From assembly GCA_034638255.1 (NCBI GenBank), contig JAWPGT010000005.1:1116001-1180000 (forward strand): DNA of 64,000 nt, read 5' to 3'. This DNA comes from Coprinus comatus (taxonomy: Eukaryota; Basidiomycota; Agaricomycetes; Agaricales; Agaricaceae). Shown in pieces: positions 1 through 12,248 of this stretch; position 1 is the first letter of the stretch; every line of letters starts with the position of its first letter. Made by a program: the position numbers and the translations under genes. Below the pieces are notes generated by a model. That model did not search any database. It saw nothing but the letters and a program-made list of their open reading frames with translations, and was not told the DNA's origin.

Positions 1-224
1 TAAGGCCGCCCAGAGTATCGATGGCTACGAGGGGAATGATTTGAGTAGACTGATAGTATTCAGGAGCCTCTAGCACACACATTCTAGGCTCGCTACTGCC
101 ACTAAGTGACACAGGATAATTAGACATGATCGTTTGGTGTGTAGGGGGCAAGGTAATGCATACTGCGCTGACATAGTTGTACCAGGGTTGGTACTCGACC
201 ATTTTCCAGAGCATCGGCATCCAT
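1..224 (-). CDS. Possible Elongin-A-like protein, 5' end only
   Basis: A short minus-strand exon from an ATG at 224 reads MDADALENGRVPTLVQLCQR, then meets a good GTATGC donor at 163. The segment RVPTLVQLCQR resembles the start of the Elongin-A (RNA polymerase II SIII subunit A) domain, which usually opens with a similar leucine-rich stretch. A later frame toward the edge reads AIDTLGGL, also reminiscent of that domain, but I could not choose an acceptor that joins the two cleanly. The gene runs off the left edge. Family assignment rests on about 12 residues and is weak; a different short helical protein is possible. Confidence 0.3.
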
Positions 225-1571
225 GTTACTGTAAGCAGTGTGGGCGGTTGTGAGAGCGAGTAAAATGGGAACGGAGGTGGTCGAGAAAGTGGAGGATGAT
301 CTGAGCCTTAGAAACATTCGGCATATCACCACGTCTAACTAGGCCAAATTACCCCAAAAAGGAAACTCATGTTCCACCTACCCCTGCACTCACAAAGCCT
401 ACGGATATGTTTGTATGTTTCCATGTCTATATACTTAGACAATCGACCGTCGAGTATGTGTGTATATACGAAACCTGCTCCATTTATTTTACCAAAAAAT
501 ATATTTAAAATGCTCGCAATTCCACATGATGGGACTTTCGTACTTTAGTACGGACTATAATCTAACTAGGTAATATTTAGCTCATGGATAGTCGTGTAGT
601 TTACCTAGCCCACCGACTAGTTGGCGCGAGCCGACCTTTGACATCCCCAATGCTATATTACGGATGTCACATCGCGAAGGACGAGGACGGAATGTAAGTC
701 ACCCCTCAGAATCGTAATGCATAATGTGTGGCGTAATGCTGCCATGAAGGTTCAAGCATCGCATGTTTTAGCACGGCGATGCATTGGTGCTTCATGATCT
801 CATAATGCGTGGCCGATGGTATGATATCAAGAGATGACACCATACGACACCGAGTACTGTCCATATTGTTCGATTTGAATAGATTTGTTACAACCGTAGT
901 GATTCGCATATTCCATGTCTAACTTTGAAGCTGTTCAATTGGGATCGAGTTTTGAAACAATTCTAGCGCAGCTCTAGCGCCTAGGCATTTGGTTTTGTTG
1001 GAGCTTCCAGAACTTGCGTAGAATGGTGCAGCTTCTTTGAATGTTTAGTTATTCACCGCACCAGTTAAACAAGTTACTTATCACACAGCCTCGTGGGCAT
1101 TCGTTTGACAAGTCGATTGCCATTCAGTGGCATTATTATTAACCGCCCTCCGAGGACCACTGTCGATCGATGTCAGCCTATTGGATGGTTGGGTGAGGTG
1201 TTACCTGGCCCTGAGATGTCTTCCTTCACCGGTCATGAAAACCATGCGTCGCGGCCACAGAACGAACCGTATATCTGGTTTTTGTCATATTTGACTCCTG
1301 CATTTCCTTCCATTGTAGGGACGGATCCGGTTGATTCTGTTGAGATTCTTGTTGAGAACTCGACTTTCCAAGTATATAACCTTCCAAGTATATTTTGCTT
1401 TCCGCGGCATGAGATCTGTTTTGGTGTACATCAATTATTGTTCACTCTAGAAGTGCATGTCCACAAATAGGAGAAATGATCTTGGGTGCTTTAGAAGTGA
1501 GATAATATACACACTAATGGTAGAGTTATACAATGGAGGAAATGTCACGGCGGCACACATTTACTGAAAAG
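225..1571. other. Intergenic stretch, no supported gene
   Basis: About 1.3 kb between the left-edge exon and Cwf18. The only sizeable open frame (1093-1470, plus strand) begins at GTG, shows no recognisable domain and has no homologous-looking splice structure. The stretch around 480-520 is AT-rich. I see no tRNA-like or repeat structure. Confidence 0.5.
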
Positions 1572-2211
1572 TTAATCCTCTTCGTCTGAAAGGGCTTGTT
1601 GTTGTTGTTTCTCCTGGGCCTTCATGGCACCAAGAATGTCATCAGACTCGCCTTTCTGGGCAGCTAATCTTTGACCTATGAACATGTTAACAAGTGTTTG
1701 ACGTCTCAACGTGAGAAATTAGTATCTTACGGATAAGGGTATGAATTGCCTCCTGTGTCCGTCGGTCAAGTTTTGCCAATTTTTTTTCCATTTCACGCTT
1801 GAGATCCCAATTGGCCCGTTTAGGAGCAATATTAAAAACATCCTGAAGACCAGGGAAATGATATAATTTAGTACAAGTAGTGAAAGTGAAACAAGATATA
1901 CATATACATACCAATTCTTGTGCCTGTCGCGCTTTATCTTCCTCCAAGATCTGTTCTGCCAATCCAGCTACATTCTTCTCTACTGTATCTTCCATTTCGA
2001 CGTCATCATCTACAGTGTGTTTTTTGATGGTTCTTGATTCGGGGTCGAAGTTTCTTGTTTTAAATATTGGTTCTGCATTGCTAATAGTTGCATGAGTTGA
2101 GCTATACCGGTGCATTTTTTCTACTCACTCTTCAACCGACTCCCCTGCCTTCCGTTTCCTAAGAGCAACTAGTCGTGCCTTACGCGCTTCGGATGCTTCA
2201 ACAAGTGACAT
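1572..2211 (-). CDS. cwf18: Spliceosome-associated protein Cwf18 / CCDC12
   Basis: Four exons (2129-2211, 1912-2080, 1731-1842, 1572-1675) join in frame to a 155-residue protein, close to the family's usual 150-170. It starts MSLVEASEARKARL, continues with KTRNFDPESRT, an acidic segment (DDDVEMEDTVEK), then FNIAPKRANWDLKREMEKKL and a Gln-rich acidic tail ending SDEED. These are the signature blocks of the Cwf18/CCDC12 family, small proteins of the Prp19-associated (NTC-related) spliceosome complex in the nucleus. The ATG at 2211 is chosen because it gives the standard N-terminus. All introns are GT-AG, 55-70 nt. The gene is divergent from GUF1 across a 213 bp shared upstream region. Confidence 0.93.
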
Positions 2212-2424
2212 GAATGCGGAGTACAGTTCTTGGTGTTCAGTTTCTGCCGCTTCAGAAGTTCTGCTGACTAAGCAGTGATCTCACAACTTTCGCGAGACGC
2301 GTTTTCGGAAACGGATATACTGTAAGGTCTATACTTTCCGTTTGCGTTGCTCATAACTCAGTGCTTGGTGGTCTGTGCTGGAACTATCGTGCACGAAAAA
2401 CACCACGGTGCTGACTGACCAGAT
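2212..2424. promoter_or_regulatory. Shared divergent promoter region of cwf18 and GUF1
   Basis: 213 bp separate the two divergent start codons, so both promoters must lie here or inside the genes. No TATA box is obvious. Assignment is by position only. Confidence 0.5.
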
Positions 2425-5396
2425 ATGTTATGCGCATGGCATCGAGCCTACTTCCAACTTCTTGAAGTCCCTCGGTATGGTCGAGCATTTGGTGCTGTTC
2501 GGAGAAAACTGCATACAACTACACCATGCTATGCTTCACAGAAGCATCTAGCTATGGAAGAATATCCTTGTGATGTTATTCGGTCAGTCGATTAATATTC
2601 TGATGTAATTTTTGTTTCTCATATTAATATATGTGTAGCAATTTCTCTATTATTGCACATATAGGTGCGTTAAATGCTTGCGAACCATATCATTATCTCA
2701 CTGGTACAGTGTACAGACCACGGAAAGTCCACCTTGGCAGACCGGTACGTGAGAATCACTATACCCAAACAAAATATACTTAACTTGTCTATTTAGGTTA
2801 CTGGAGGTTCATCCTATCCTGTACTTTTGCCTAATTCATTTGTACTGACAGTTTGCGTAGTTGACGGGTACCATTGATAAAAAGAAGACGGGTAGAAATC
2901 TACAGGTATTGGATAAGCTAAAGGTAGAACGGGAACGGGGAATCACAGGTGAGTTTACTATTACAAGTAACGCTGGGTTGTTTCGTTGATTAGGAAAAAG
3001 TCAAGGCCCAGACTGCTAGGTATCTAAAACATTTAATTGTTTGCGCTCCTTGCACTGACCGTATTTAAGCATGGTTCACACACATAATGATCGAAGGCAT
3101 CTTCTGAATTTGATTGATACTCCGGTATGCCAATTGGAACTTGGCCCAACAATTTATGTTGAAATAAGAGCTCTAGGGACATGTAGATTTCTCTTGGGAG
3201 GTCTCACGATCGTTAGCTGCTTGCCAGGGTGCACTACTGTTGGTTCGTATTCTCGAGCCTTGTGTTTTTCATACTAGCTCAATCAAACGTCTGTAGGTAG
3301 ATGCTAGTCAAGGTGTTCAAGCACAGTCACTATCCGTGTTTCACAGCGCAAAAGAAAGGGGCTTGAAGATTATACCTATTCTTAACAAAGTCAGATTCTT
3401 GGCTCATACCATCTCTCGTATTTACACCAAACCAGATAGACCTCCCTGCTGCACAACCAGAACGAATAGCAGCCCAAATAGAATCAATATTTGGAATAGA
3501 CCCCTCTGAAATCATCAAAATATCAGCGAAGACGGGCTTAGGCGTAGAAGCCGTTTTAAATGCTATAATAGAACGCATTCCTCCTCCTGAAGGTTCTGAG
3601 AAAGAACCTATGAAGGCATTTCTCTTCGATTCTTTGTATGTATGCAACTCTCGGCTTGAATACCGTAAACCTATCACACTTCTATCAGGTACGACAAATA
3701 CAGAGGTGTAATCTCCCTCATAAATATTCAGAACGGCGTATTGAAGAAAGGTCTGTTCGGTCTGTAAAGACATTTAGAACTTCTGACCAACTGAAATATT
3801 AGGTGATAAGATTGCTTCTTGTCATACACGGAAAAAGTACGAAATTGCGGAGGTTGGCCTCATGTACCCTGAAGAAACGCCTGTGCAAGCTCTATATCCT
3901 GGTCAAGTAGGTTATATTGCATGTAACATGAAGCAGTCGTCCGAAGGTAATACTTGGCAATAACTCGGTTCTATTGATTGCTTATTATGCTCTTAGCACA
4001 CATCGGTGATACTCTTCACCGTGTTGGTGCTCCCGTCGATCCCATGCCTGGTTTCAAAGCTGCGAAGGCCATGGTACGTACTGCTTTTTTTGGCGTACAT
4101 ACTGGTCCCTTACTGGAATCCTAGGTATATGCTGGTGTTTTCCCAATAGACAACAACGATTTCCCCAAGCTGGAAGAATCCATTAATCGAGTCAGCAGCA
4201 CTTCATCTTCGCGGCTGTATCGAATTCAACGCTCAATACTTTGATTTTTTAGCTCACACTCACAGATCGTAGTGTGACCGTTCAGAGGGAGTCTTCTTCA
4301 GCTTTGGGTCAGGGCTGTCGACTGGGATTTCTTGGCACATTGCACATGGACGTCTTCCGACAACGACTAGAAGACGAATACGATGCCAATATCATCATTA
4401 CCGCACCAACCGTTCCTTACAAAGGTAACATTTACACTTACTGCTATCCTTCAGCAACCGACCCTTCTGTATTCCAGTCATCTACTGGCGCGATAACAAA
4501 GAGGTCTTTGTCAGTAATCCTACAGACTTCCCCGATGTCTTGGATACCACACTACGAGTTAAGGAAGTTCAAGAGCCAATTATCAAAGCTACTATCATTG
4601 TCCCAGAAGGTAAATACACCCAACACTTCATACCATGAAATAGTATAATAAACGAATATGCAGATTATTTTGGTGAAATGCTTGAATTGTGCTACTCTAG
4701 AAGAGGAGAAGATTTAGACCACAAATACCTTGACTCTGGTACTGCTGCTTCTGCCCGCATCATGCTTACCTGCAACCTTCCATTGAGCGAAATTGTGTCC
4801 GATTTCTTTGATCAATTGAAGAGTCGTAGCTCCGGTTTCGCAAGTTTCGAGTATGTTTGTCTCGAAATTGTCAAGAAAACGAAAACTACAATATACTAAT
4901 GCATTTCCAGTTACGAAGATGCTGGGTATAAGAAGAGCGATCTGGCTAAAATGACGTTCCTTCTGAATGGAAAGGCAGTTGATGCACTGGCTCTCATCGT
5001 TCATAGGTCTAATGCTGATGCGGTTGGCCGGCAATGGGTAAAGAAGCTTCGTATGTTGTTGCTTTACATTGCAAGCTTTGCTCGTACTAACGTATTACCA
5101 TCAGACAAGGTCATCCCTCGGCAACTCTTTGAGGTCCCCATTCAAGCTGCAGTTGGCAAAAAGGTTATCGCACGAGAAACCTTGAAGGCCTTGAGAGCAG
5201 ATGTAACCGCAGGTCTATATGGAGGTGGGTCTCCACTTGCTTTCTCTGAATCATTTGACAAACCTGGCCTCTGACAGGACATTACGAGCGGAAGCTAAAG
5301 CACCTCGAGAATCAGAAAGAAGGGAAGCGTCTAATGAAGAAATTGGGTAAAGTGGAACTACCCCAAGAGGCATTCTTCGATATACTTCGGAAGTAA
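2425..5396 (+). CDS. GUF1: Mitochondrial translation factor GUF1 (EF4/LepA family GTPase)
   Basis: A many-exon gene rebuilds a full LepA-type GTPase. It has an Arg-rich presequence-like start ([15 protein letters not shown]), then G1 [14 protein letters not shown], switch ERGIT, G3 IDTPGHVDF, G4 NKID, and the elongation-factor domains with [13 protein letters not shown] and [14 protein letters not shown]. The EF4-specific C-terminal domain follows ([19 protein letters not shown], then [14 protein letters not shown] and the basic tail [21 protein letters not shown]). GUF1 back-translocates mitochondrial ribosomes and promotes accurate synthesis under stress. The start at 2425 is the in-frame ATG that supplies the presequence. 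The stop lies only 84 bp from the convergent eIF2B-beta stop. No disruption was seen. Confidence 0.95.
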
Positions 5397-5480
5397 TTTG
5401 TAAGTGGATGATAATATGCAGAATAAGGCGAGGAAATCGAAAGCATTCACAGAAAACATCTAATACAAGCACTACATAAT

Positions 5481-6955
5481 CTACAATTCGGTATCTTCAT
5501 CATCATATGCCTCTTTCAGCAAGCTACATTAGAGAGTTAGCAATCATGTTTAGAGATAAGGGGGATAAACTCACCGATAGATTGAAGTAGGCGGATGATC
5601 ACCACTGGGAAATAAGTTTTAGGCTATATTCTCAACAATATGTAATTGAAAGCTTACTCGTTGGTGATATATGCGTCAATCAATTCTGGACGCACATAAT
5701 CGTAATATGGATTCACGACATCCACCTTATCTACTAGATGTCCCTCCTCGAACCCAAGGACATCATTGGGATTTCCGAAGTCCAGTGCTCCATATTCATG
5801 GTATAAATTCCAAAGAGGTGTCAATTTGAATTGTCCTGAACAGACAACTACTGGTGTGCTATGTGCTCGTGCAGCTGTAGCTGCAATTTGTGAACCCGTA
5901 ATTGCAAACATTCCTCCATTGGCTAAAATGGCATGAGCTCCTAGAATTACTTTATTGACACGGGACATGAGTGCGAATATCGAAGAATCTGGAACAAGGA
6001 AAGTGGAAATTCCGGCTGATGACAAGGATTTCGCCATTTTGCGTCCTTCATATCTAGAGAAAGGTCAGGGATTGTATGTACATGAAGCAGAAAGATATAC
6101 GATGGTGCTGTCTCTGCTACAATAACTGTATAGTTTCGATGATGTGCAGCAGTTTTGAGGAATGTTTCCACTGTTTTTGACATCCCGAGTGTTAGAATGA
6201 TTTCGCTGAAATGACAGTACATCAGACCTATTCTGTGCTGTGAAGATGTAGGAAAGGACATACTCTGAATGGATATGATCCTTCGCATTTTTTGATACAT
6301 TGTCATATACCGTCTCAAGTTCATCAAGGACATCTTGAATGGCTTCCATTAGTACTGGTTTCAGACCCCTTGCAAACGAATCCGGATCATCTGGGTCATC
6401 CTCCCTGAGAGTTCCCTTGTTCTCTGACTTTGGTACACCGGCGACATGTTTTCTGGGTTGACCTTGCGAGACAAATTTAGCAATAGAAAACTGGTTTTTG
6501 GTAGTGACTGTGGTGGTAGTTCCTCCAGTAGCAGTCTGATATTCTTCTCTAATATGGTGAAGGACTTTTCGTACAGTATTGCCAACGGAATGCTCTAATC
6601 ATCATATACGTTTCATTAGGAGGAGAACAAATGTATATTTATTAGAACACAAATAACATGCCTTTGGGTTGTGCTTCAACTAATCTATGTCCTACAACTT
6701 TAATGATTTTGACGAGTTGTTCGAAATTTGTAAACCGGGCTTTTGAGACTACTTGACGAAGAACGAGAAGAGTTTCTAAGGCTGTTGTGCGCGATCCTAC
6801 AATCTGTCTAGAAATGAAGAGGGATTGAGGGGTTTGGATTGAGTTGCGAGGGTCTATAAACCAACAACATCTTCCGGAGAAACTGACCGACGTCTTAACT
6901 TTGAAGCCAAGACTTCAACCGCTCGATGGTATGGTGTGTTTCTGTCGGGAGACAT
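5481..6955 (-). CDS. GCD7: Translation initiation factor eIF2B subunit beta
   Basis: Exons read in frame from the ATG at 6955 (MSPDRNTPYHRAVEVLASKL) to EAYDDEDTEL at 5481. Diagnostic blocks are SVGNTVRKVLHHIREEY, the linker, LVPDSSIFALMSRVNKVILGAH, GGMFAITGSQIAATAARAHS, and the beta-specific C-terminus FEEGHLVDKVDVVNPYYDYV. eIF2B exchanges GDP for GTP on eIF2 and is inhibited by phosphorylated eIF2, so it sits in the general amino-acid-control pathway. The second intron (6595-6661) uses a GC donor (AAAG then GCATGT); no GT donor there keeps the conserved frame. An in-frame acceptor-like site just upstream of the ATG leaves open an additional 5' exon. Confidence 0.93.
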
Positions 6956-7289
6956 TGGGGTTTGTTCAGGATCAATGTTGAGATCTGATTGTGAAAGGTC
7001 TATCGGAGGTACTCCGAAGTATCCTGTTTAACGATGTGCGGGAATTGGTGGATGTAAAGGATCGAGTTTGACTCTTCGGAATCTTATCACTAGCACAGCC
7101 ACCCCAATAATTTATTTACAAAAGTGTGCATTCCTCGGCTTAATTGCCCACACGTAAGAGGATAGAGTTACAACAATGAAAACGGACTTTGTGTCTAAAT
7201 AATAAACGAAGTTCCTATCTGCTCAAGTACTTGTCTGTGCGGACTCTACAGGATGGGTACTGGGTAGAGAATGAGTGTTAGTATTCATG
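6956..7289. other. Intergenic between eIF2B-beta and F-box-like gene A
   Basis: 334 bp holding the upstream region of eIF2B-beta and the 3' flank of gene A, both on the minus strand. I see no further coding or structural signal. Confidence 0.5.
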
Positions 7290-9557
7290 TTAAACTCCGA
7301 ATGCTACCCAAACCCACTGGAGTAATTCTTGAAGGCGCAACTCTCTACAGCAATCTTGCGCAGGAACATATACCCACGCAGGATTTTTACAATGTTCTAG
7401 ATGGGAGAACTAACGACGTACTCAGTATGTCGTATTTCAAAGCAGAAGAGTTGGTGATAGCTCACTATTCTTCTCCAGCATCCGTAAATGTCACGTTCAC
7501 CGTCGAAATCGCAATTTTGACAAGCAACAAAATGTTTTTTACTATCAAACTCCTCTATAGCAAGCATTTTGGACTCGCCACAGAGGCGTAATATTTCCAA
7601 CGCCGCTCGGTCAAATTTTATGTTGTTTTGCAAGTTCCAAGGTAATCGACGATCGTCCGTATAAACCATGTCCTCAACGGTTGAAATCCACGGGTGGGTT
7701 ACGTGAGCAGATGTGATACCTTTGCAACGATGAAGCAGAGCATTGGTATATGACATGATACTTGAGGTACATTCGCACCGAAATGCAACACCCGCAATTT
7801 GAAAACAACAGGGAAATTTGAAGGACTTGTGTATTCTCACAAGACCCATGCCTTTGATTTCCTCTGGTATTAGATCTATTAAGTGTTGTTGGCGAGACGT
7901 GTGCCATTCGTGAGCAGCAAGGTTGATCCGCTTGTCTAGTGCCTTCTCGTTTTGGAAAAGGTGATCCATTTCCTTCGAATCCGAAAAAATGACTTGATTG
8001 AATTGCTCCATGTTTACGAAATCCATGTAGGATGGGAGAATAGCAGTTTTTTCGGATGATGAGTTGAAACTATAACCCTTGTAATGTTCGCATTCAGAAC
8101 CTGAAGGCGAGCTTAAGCGGTGGAGTTTTCTGAGAAATGATTCTTTCGACTCCCTTCTCTTTTTCCATGCGGTGACACGTTGAAGGAGTATAGACAAGCG
8201 GTTTTGGATTCTTTCGTCACGTTCATTCTCCAAACGTATTTTCCGTGCTTGCTCTATTCTTCTGACGAGTTGAGAGTGGATTTTGTTCCAAACTTGACAT
8301 TCGTCAGCTTAATTTTGAAATAAAACTGGAGAGGGTTCACCTAATGCATTTGATTCTCTCTTGAGAAACGGGCGGAGAATGTTGTCTACAACATCTTTCT
8401 TCTGTAGATCAAGCTCATCCTTCCAACCTACATTTGCATTATGAGAAAATTCGTGCTCTAAATCGAATCGTCAATGATACTTACCTTCACCTACTTCCGC
8501 TAGGATACACATGATCCTAGAGGGAGATATATATATCAGTATCAAGTCCAGGTGGAAGTTCTAAACATTGGACATACCTTTCTTCCTTCATATGCATGAT
8601 ATCCCCCGACTCTTTCGACGCTTCCGCGCAGAAATTCCGTGACCATTTGTCCAGTTCTTTGACGTTCTATGGTGCAATTAGTGAAGGCTAGTGTAGTCAC
8701 ATAGATAGGAGGATACATACGGGGGTCCTATCCCGCATCCAGCGAATCATTTCAACAACTACATCACTCCATTCAGGCGAGTGAGCCTCGTGCTGGTTAA
8801 TAAGTCGCCAATGATAGCTCAGAACATATGCCTTCTTATCAAGCCAATAATACTGTGGTATCAAGAAACAGTATTTCCGTAGTTTTTCGGTGCCTACGAG
8901 GGTGAATCTGCGGCAGATCAGATCAGATACTTACTCCTCAGTCTACGGGTCTCATTCCTCACCTTCCTGAACTTCTAGAACACCTAGAACAAACTCTCAC
9001 TCGATATTCCCAGAGTGCTTTTGCACCAGATACTTTACATCCCTACCAACTTTTAATGAGGTATTAGAAGAATTGACGTTCAACTCACAGGTATCATGCA
9101 AGATGGGTCGAACACGAGCCGGATGAACCGGTGAAGACTCATATCTGCAGGACGAAGGGGAAGAGGATTATTATTTGTGTTGTTCAATTTCATGATGACC
9201 TAAAACAGTGAGTTGCATGAATCCATGAGATAATAAAGTGGGACGTACCTCTGGAAGAATTTGATCCATAATGGTGATATGAAGGTTTACACATGTCATA
9301 GATAACCGTAAAGCTTCGGAAGGATTCAGATATTGCACAATCTCGTATATCATGTCCAGAGGCATTTGATTGATGTGACCTTTCTTCTGAGGCTGGAGAT
9401 CCTTCGAGGAGCTCTCGGCTGGGTGCTTGACGCGTTTGCGAGGGCGTTGGCGTACTTCAGCATCTTGTGGGTCGGATCTGGCTTCTGGTTCACTGGAAGT
9501 CACGGAGTCAACGACTGATGCTCTGGCTCGCAATCTCGCTGAGGAGGCTCGGGGCAT
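7290..9557 (-). CDS. F-box-like, cysteine-rich protein (paralogue A)
   Basis: The first exon starts MPRASSARLRARAS at 9557. It carries a basic nuclear-signal-like stretch (RQRPRKRVKH), then an F-box-like helix set (GHINQMPLDMIYEIVQYLNP, LRLSMTCVNL). Later exons give SLHRFIRLVFDPSCMIP, then GCKVSGAKALWEYRVRVCSRC, a long charged helical region (RIEQARKIRLENERDE), FRCECTSSIMSYTNALLHRC, and ACQNC near the end. The likely role is an SCF substrate receptor binding Skp1, inferred only from the F-box-like motif. The terminal exon (7290-7409) is placed by using the TTAG acceptor at 7410, which restores a DCCR motif shared with the paralogues. All exons examined are open. Tandem with B and C, 180 bp from B. 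Confidence 0.75.
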
Positions 9558-9736
9558 CACTAAAGCTTGAAGCTTGAGGCACAAATTTTTTCAGGCACAT
9601 AAAGGACGCGTATAAAACTGAATTAATTAACATGAGGCGCGTATTAATAATCAATCATATCATGTTGCGATAACTGGATGATAACTGTGGGCCAGAGTTA
9701 ATATTCCTGACGACGAAATCGCTTCATGTGTGCAAC

Positions 9737-11912
9737 TCACTGAGAGCCCGCGGTACGCTTTTTCCGACAGCAATCTTGCTCGGAAACGATGATAAAATGT
9801 GACCCGTCGCATTTATTTGCTTTAATATGATTGAGCTATAAAAAGCGGAAATTAGCTGGGAAGTCATTCTGCTAATTTCATGGACCCACTATACAACCCC
9901 AATTATTGAAAACATATTGACACTTTTTACAGGCAAGAATATGATTTTTTTCATCGAATTGTTTCATACTAAGTAACTCTGGTCCTTCTCCGCACAATGA
10001 TAATATTGGCAGAAGCGCTCCTTCGAATTTGAGACCGTTCATAAAATTCCATGGTAGTCCCAAACATTTTCTTTTCAAATTGTTGACCCATTTATGGGTT
10101 TCTTTCGCCGCTTTCCAGGTTGCTTCGTTCGCACAACGATGGGTAAATGCGTCACAATATGATAGAATTATTTTAGAGCACTCGCAGCGAAAAGCGATAC
10201 CTGCAAAATCCGTGATATCGTAACTCTCTTTGATTTCCATGAGAGGAGAGGCCTTTAAGTTCTCTAGCAAAAGGTTAGAGAGACACCGTTGGCGCCTTTC
10301 GTGTAATTCTCGAACACAATTTTCGATTTCAGCGTCCAGTTTCCCAGTGTCCCGAAAAATCGGATCCGACTGAATTAACTCCGAGAAGGTGATATCTTTG
10401 AACGTTGCTGTGTCTAAGAAATCGACGGGCTGAGGAAGATATTGTCGCTGGGCTTTCATCGTTGATTTCCATGCTTCAATACGCTGAAATAGAATGCTCA
10501 TACGCTGGTCTATCCTTTTTTGACATTCAGCAACTAAGCGCTCTTCTCTAGCTTGCTCTATTTTTTTTCTTTAATTGTGGGCGAATCTTCTCCCAAACTT
10601 GATGTTATCCATCAGCAGTGCAATATTAAAGTATATACAAACGCATACACATACCTAGTGCAATTGAATCTTTCTTGAGAAAAGGACGGAGGATGTTGTC
10701 AACCACTCCTTTTGGTTGCAAATCAAATTCACGTTTCCAACCTGACCACATCACGTTAATTAATTAATCACAGTGCAGCAACTCGATTACCTTCTTCCAA
10801 TGCTATGTTACGTAGAAGCCTACAAAACGGTTTAGCGTTGTTTTGAATGAGAACCAGGAAACGTTACATTTTTTCCTTCATTTGAATAATATCCTGGGAA
10901 TCTTTATTCTTCTCGTATACATGGCTATTCGCCCATTGTTCAAGAGCATCAACATCCTATCTCTTCCTTAAGTGAGGTTCACATATTAGGGTAAAAGAGA
11001 TACTTTGGTTCTATCACGCATCCACACAAGCCTTTCAATTGCGACTTTAGTCCATTCATCTGAATGCACTTTACTGCTATAGCCCATGCCGCCGAAATTA
11101 GTGAGGAGTTGCCAATGATCACGGAAAACATATCCTTTTTTACTGTAGGTCTGATAGCGGTAGTGTGGCATGAAAATCTTGTAATCACGCATGGTTTCTA
11201 CGCTTTCTACTACAAACCTGTAGATCCAACAGTTAGTTAGACTCGCATATCTACTTTTGAACTCACTCACCTATTCGAGTTCTTCGCGCACTTGGAACAA
11301 ACACGAGCTCGGCATTCCCAAAGAGCTTTAGCATCAGATGCCTTACAACCCTGTTGTAATAATTAATCAACCGACAAGTTAACTTGAAAGGGGGAAAGTG
11401 TTACCCAACTTACAGGCATCATACAAGACCTATTGAATACCAAACGGACAAATCGGTGAAGACTGATATCCTCAGGGCAAGGTGGAAGAGGATTTTTTTT
11501 TTGATGTATTCAGCTTCTTTATGACCTATGTCGCATGTGTAATATAGATATGGTGAAATAGGACATACAATCGTTATGACCTACTTACCTTTGGTAAAGA
11601 CATGACCCATCATCGTATTGTGTAATGTCACACATGTAAACGATAAGCGTAGGATATCCGAAGGATCAAGATATTGAGCAACTTCATAAAATGTATCCTC
11701 GGTAGTTGGCTGAGGTGACCTTTCTTCTTCACGTTTTTGGAAACACGACCAACAGGTTTCGAGTTGTCATCGGCTTCGATCTTAGTACGTTTCCGGGGTG
11801 GTCTACGTTGTCGCTTCGACGCAATCTCTTCTGCTTCTGAACTAGGGGAAGAGTCATTATGGTAATTAACATTTTCTCTCTTTGCTTTTACTCCTGCAGA
11901 AGCCCTAGGCAT
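9737..11912 (-). pseudogene. F-box-like, cysteine-rich protein (paralogue B), frameshifted
   Basis: Same exon layout as C, starting MPRASAGVKAKREN at 11912 with the basic RQRRPPRKRTK stretch. Compared with C, one base is missing just after SQLP near 11700, giving a stop at 11628-11630. One base is extra near 11597, a run of ten T's at 11493-11502 is out of register, and a run of eight T's at 10561-10568 carries one extra base and leads to TAG. The C-terminal half is otherwise well preserved, with FRCECSKIILSYCDAFTHRC, PWNFMNGLKFEGALLPILSL, ACKKC and a terminal exon ending DCCRKKRTAGSQ. Either a recent pseudogene or partly assembly error at homopolymers; the non-homopolymer indels favour decay. 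Confidence 0.7.
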
Positions 11913-12248
11913 GGTGAAGGTACTTGCAATAAAGTGTGGGAAAAACACATTAATGTAGTCGCGCCTTGGACCCCAAAACTCTTACATCATGTTATTAATG
12001 TTTTACATATAAGTTGTTCAAAATTTGATGGAATTTGGATGGAATTCAAAAAATGAGATGAATTGGGAACTCTAATTATTAAAATAATGTGTTATTTATA
12101 TATAAAGCTTTTTCATATCACATATGTGCTAGTCCCTTGCTGAAATTATTCCTCTAAGTAAATTAACTTCTGGTTAAGGTTGGGGTCCAGGATGAAAACT
12201 GTGGGCCCGGTGTCGGTAGATGTCAATCAACCACTTCAAGTGTACAAC
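11913..12248. other. Intergenic between F-box-like paralogues B and C
   Basis: 336 bp, AT-rich, containing the upstream region of B and the 3' flank of C. The 3' flank of C just past its stop (around 12225-12250) resembles that of B (around 9725-9740), consistent with a recent tandem duplication that included the flanks. No other feature seen. Confidence 0.5.

Noticed and set aside
1093..1470. 125-residue plus-strand frame as a gene
   Set aside because: Begins at GTG, no domain, no plausible exons around it.
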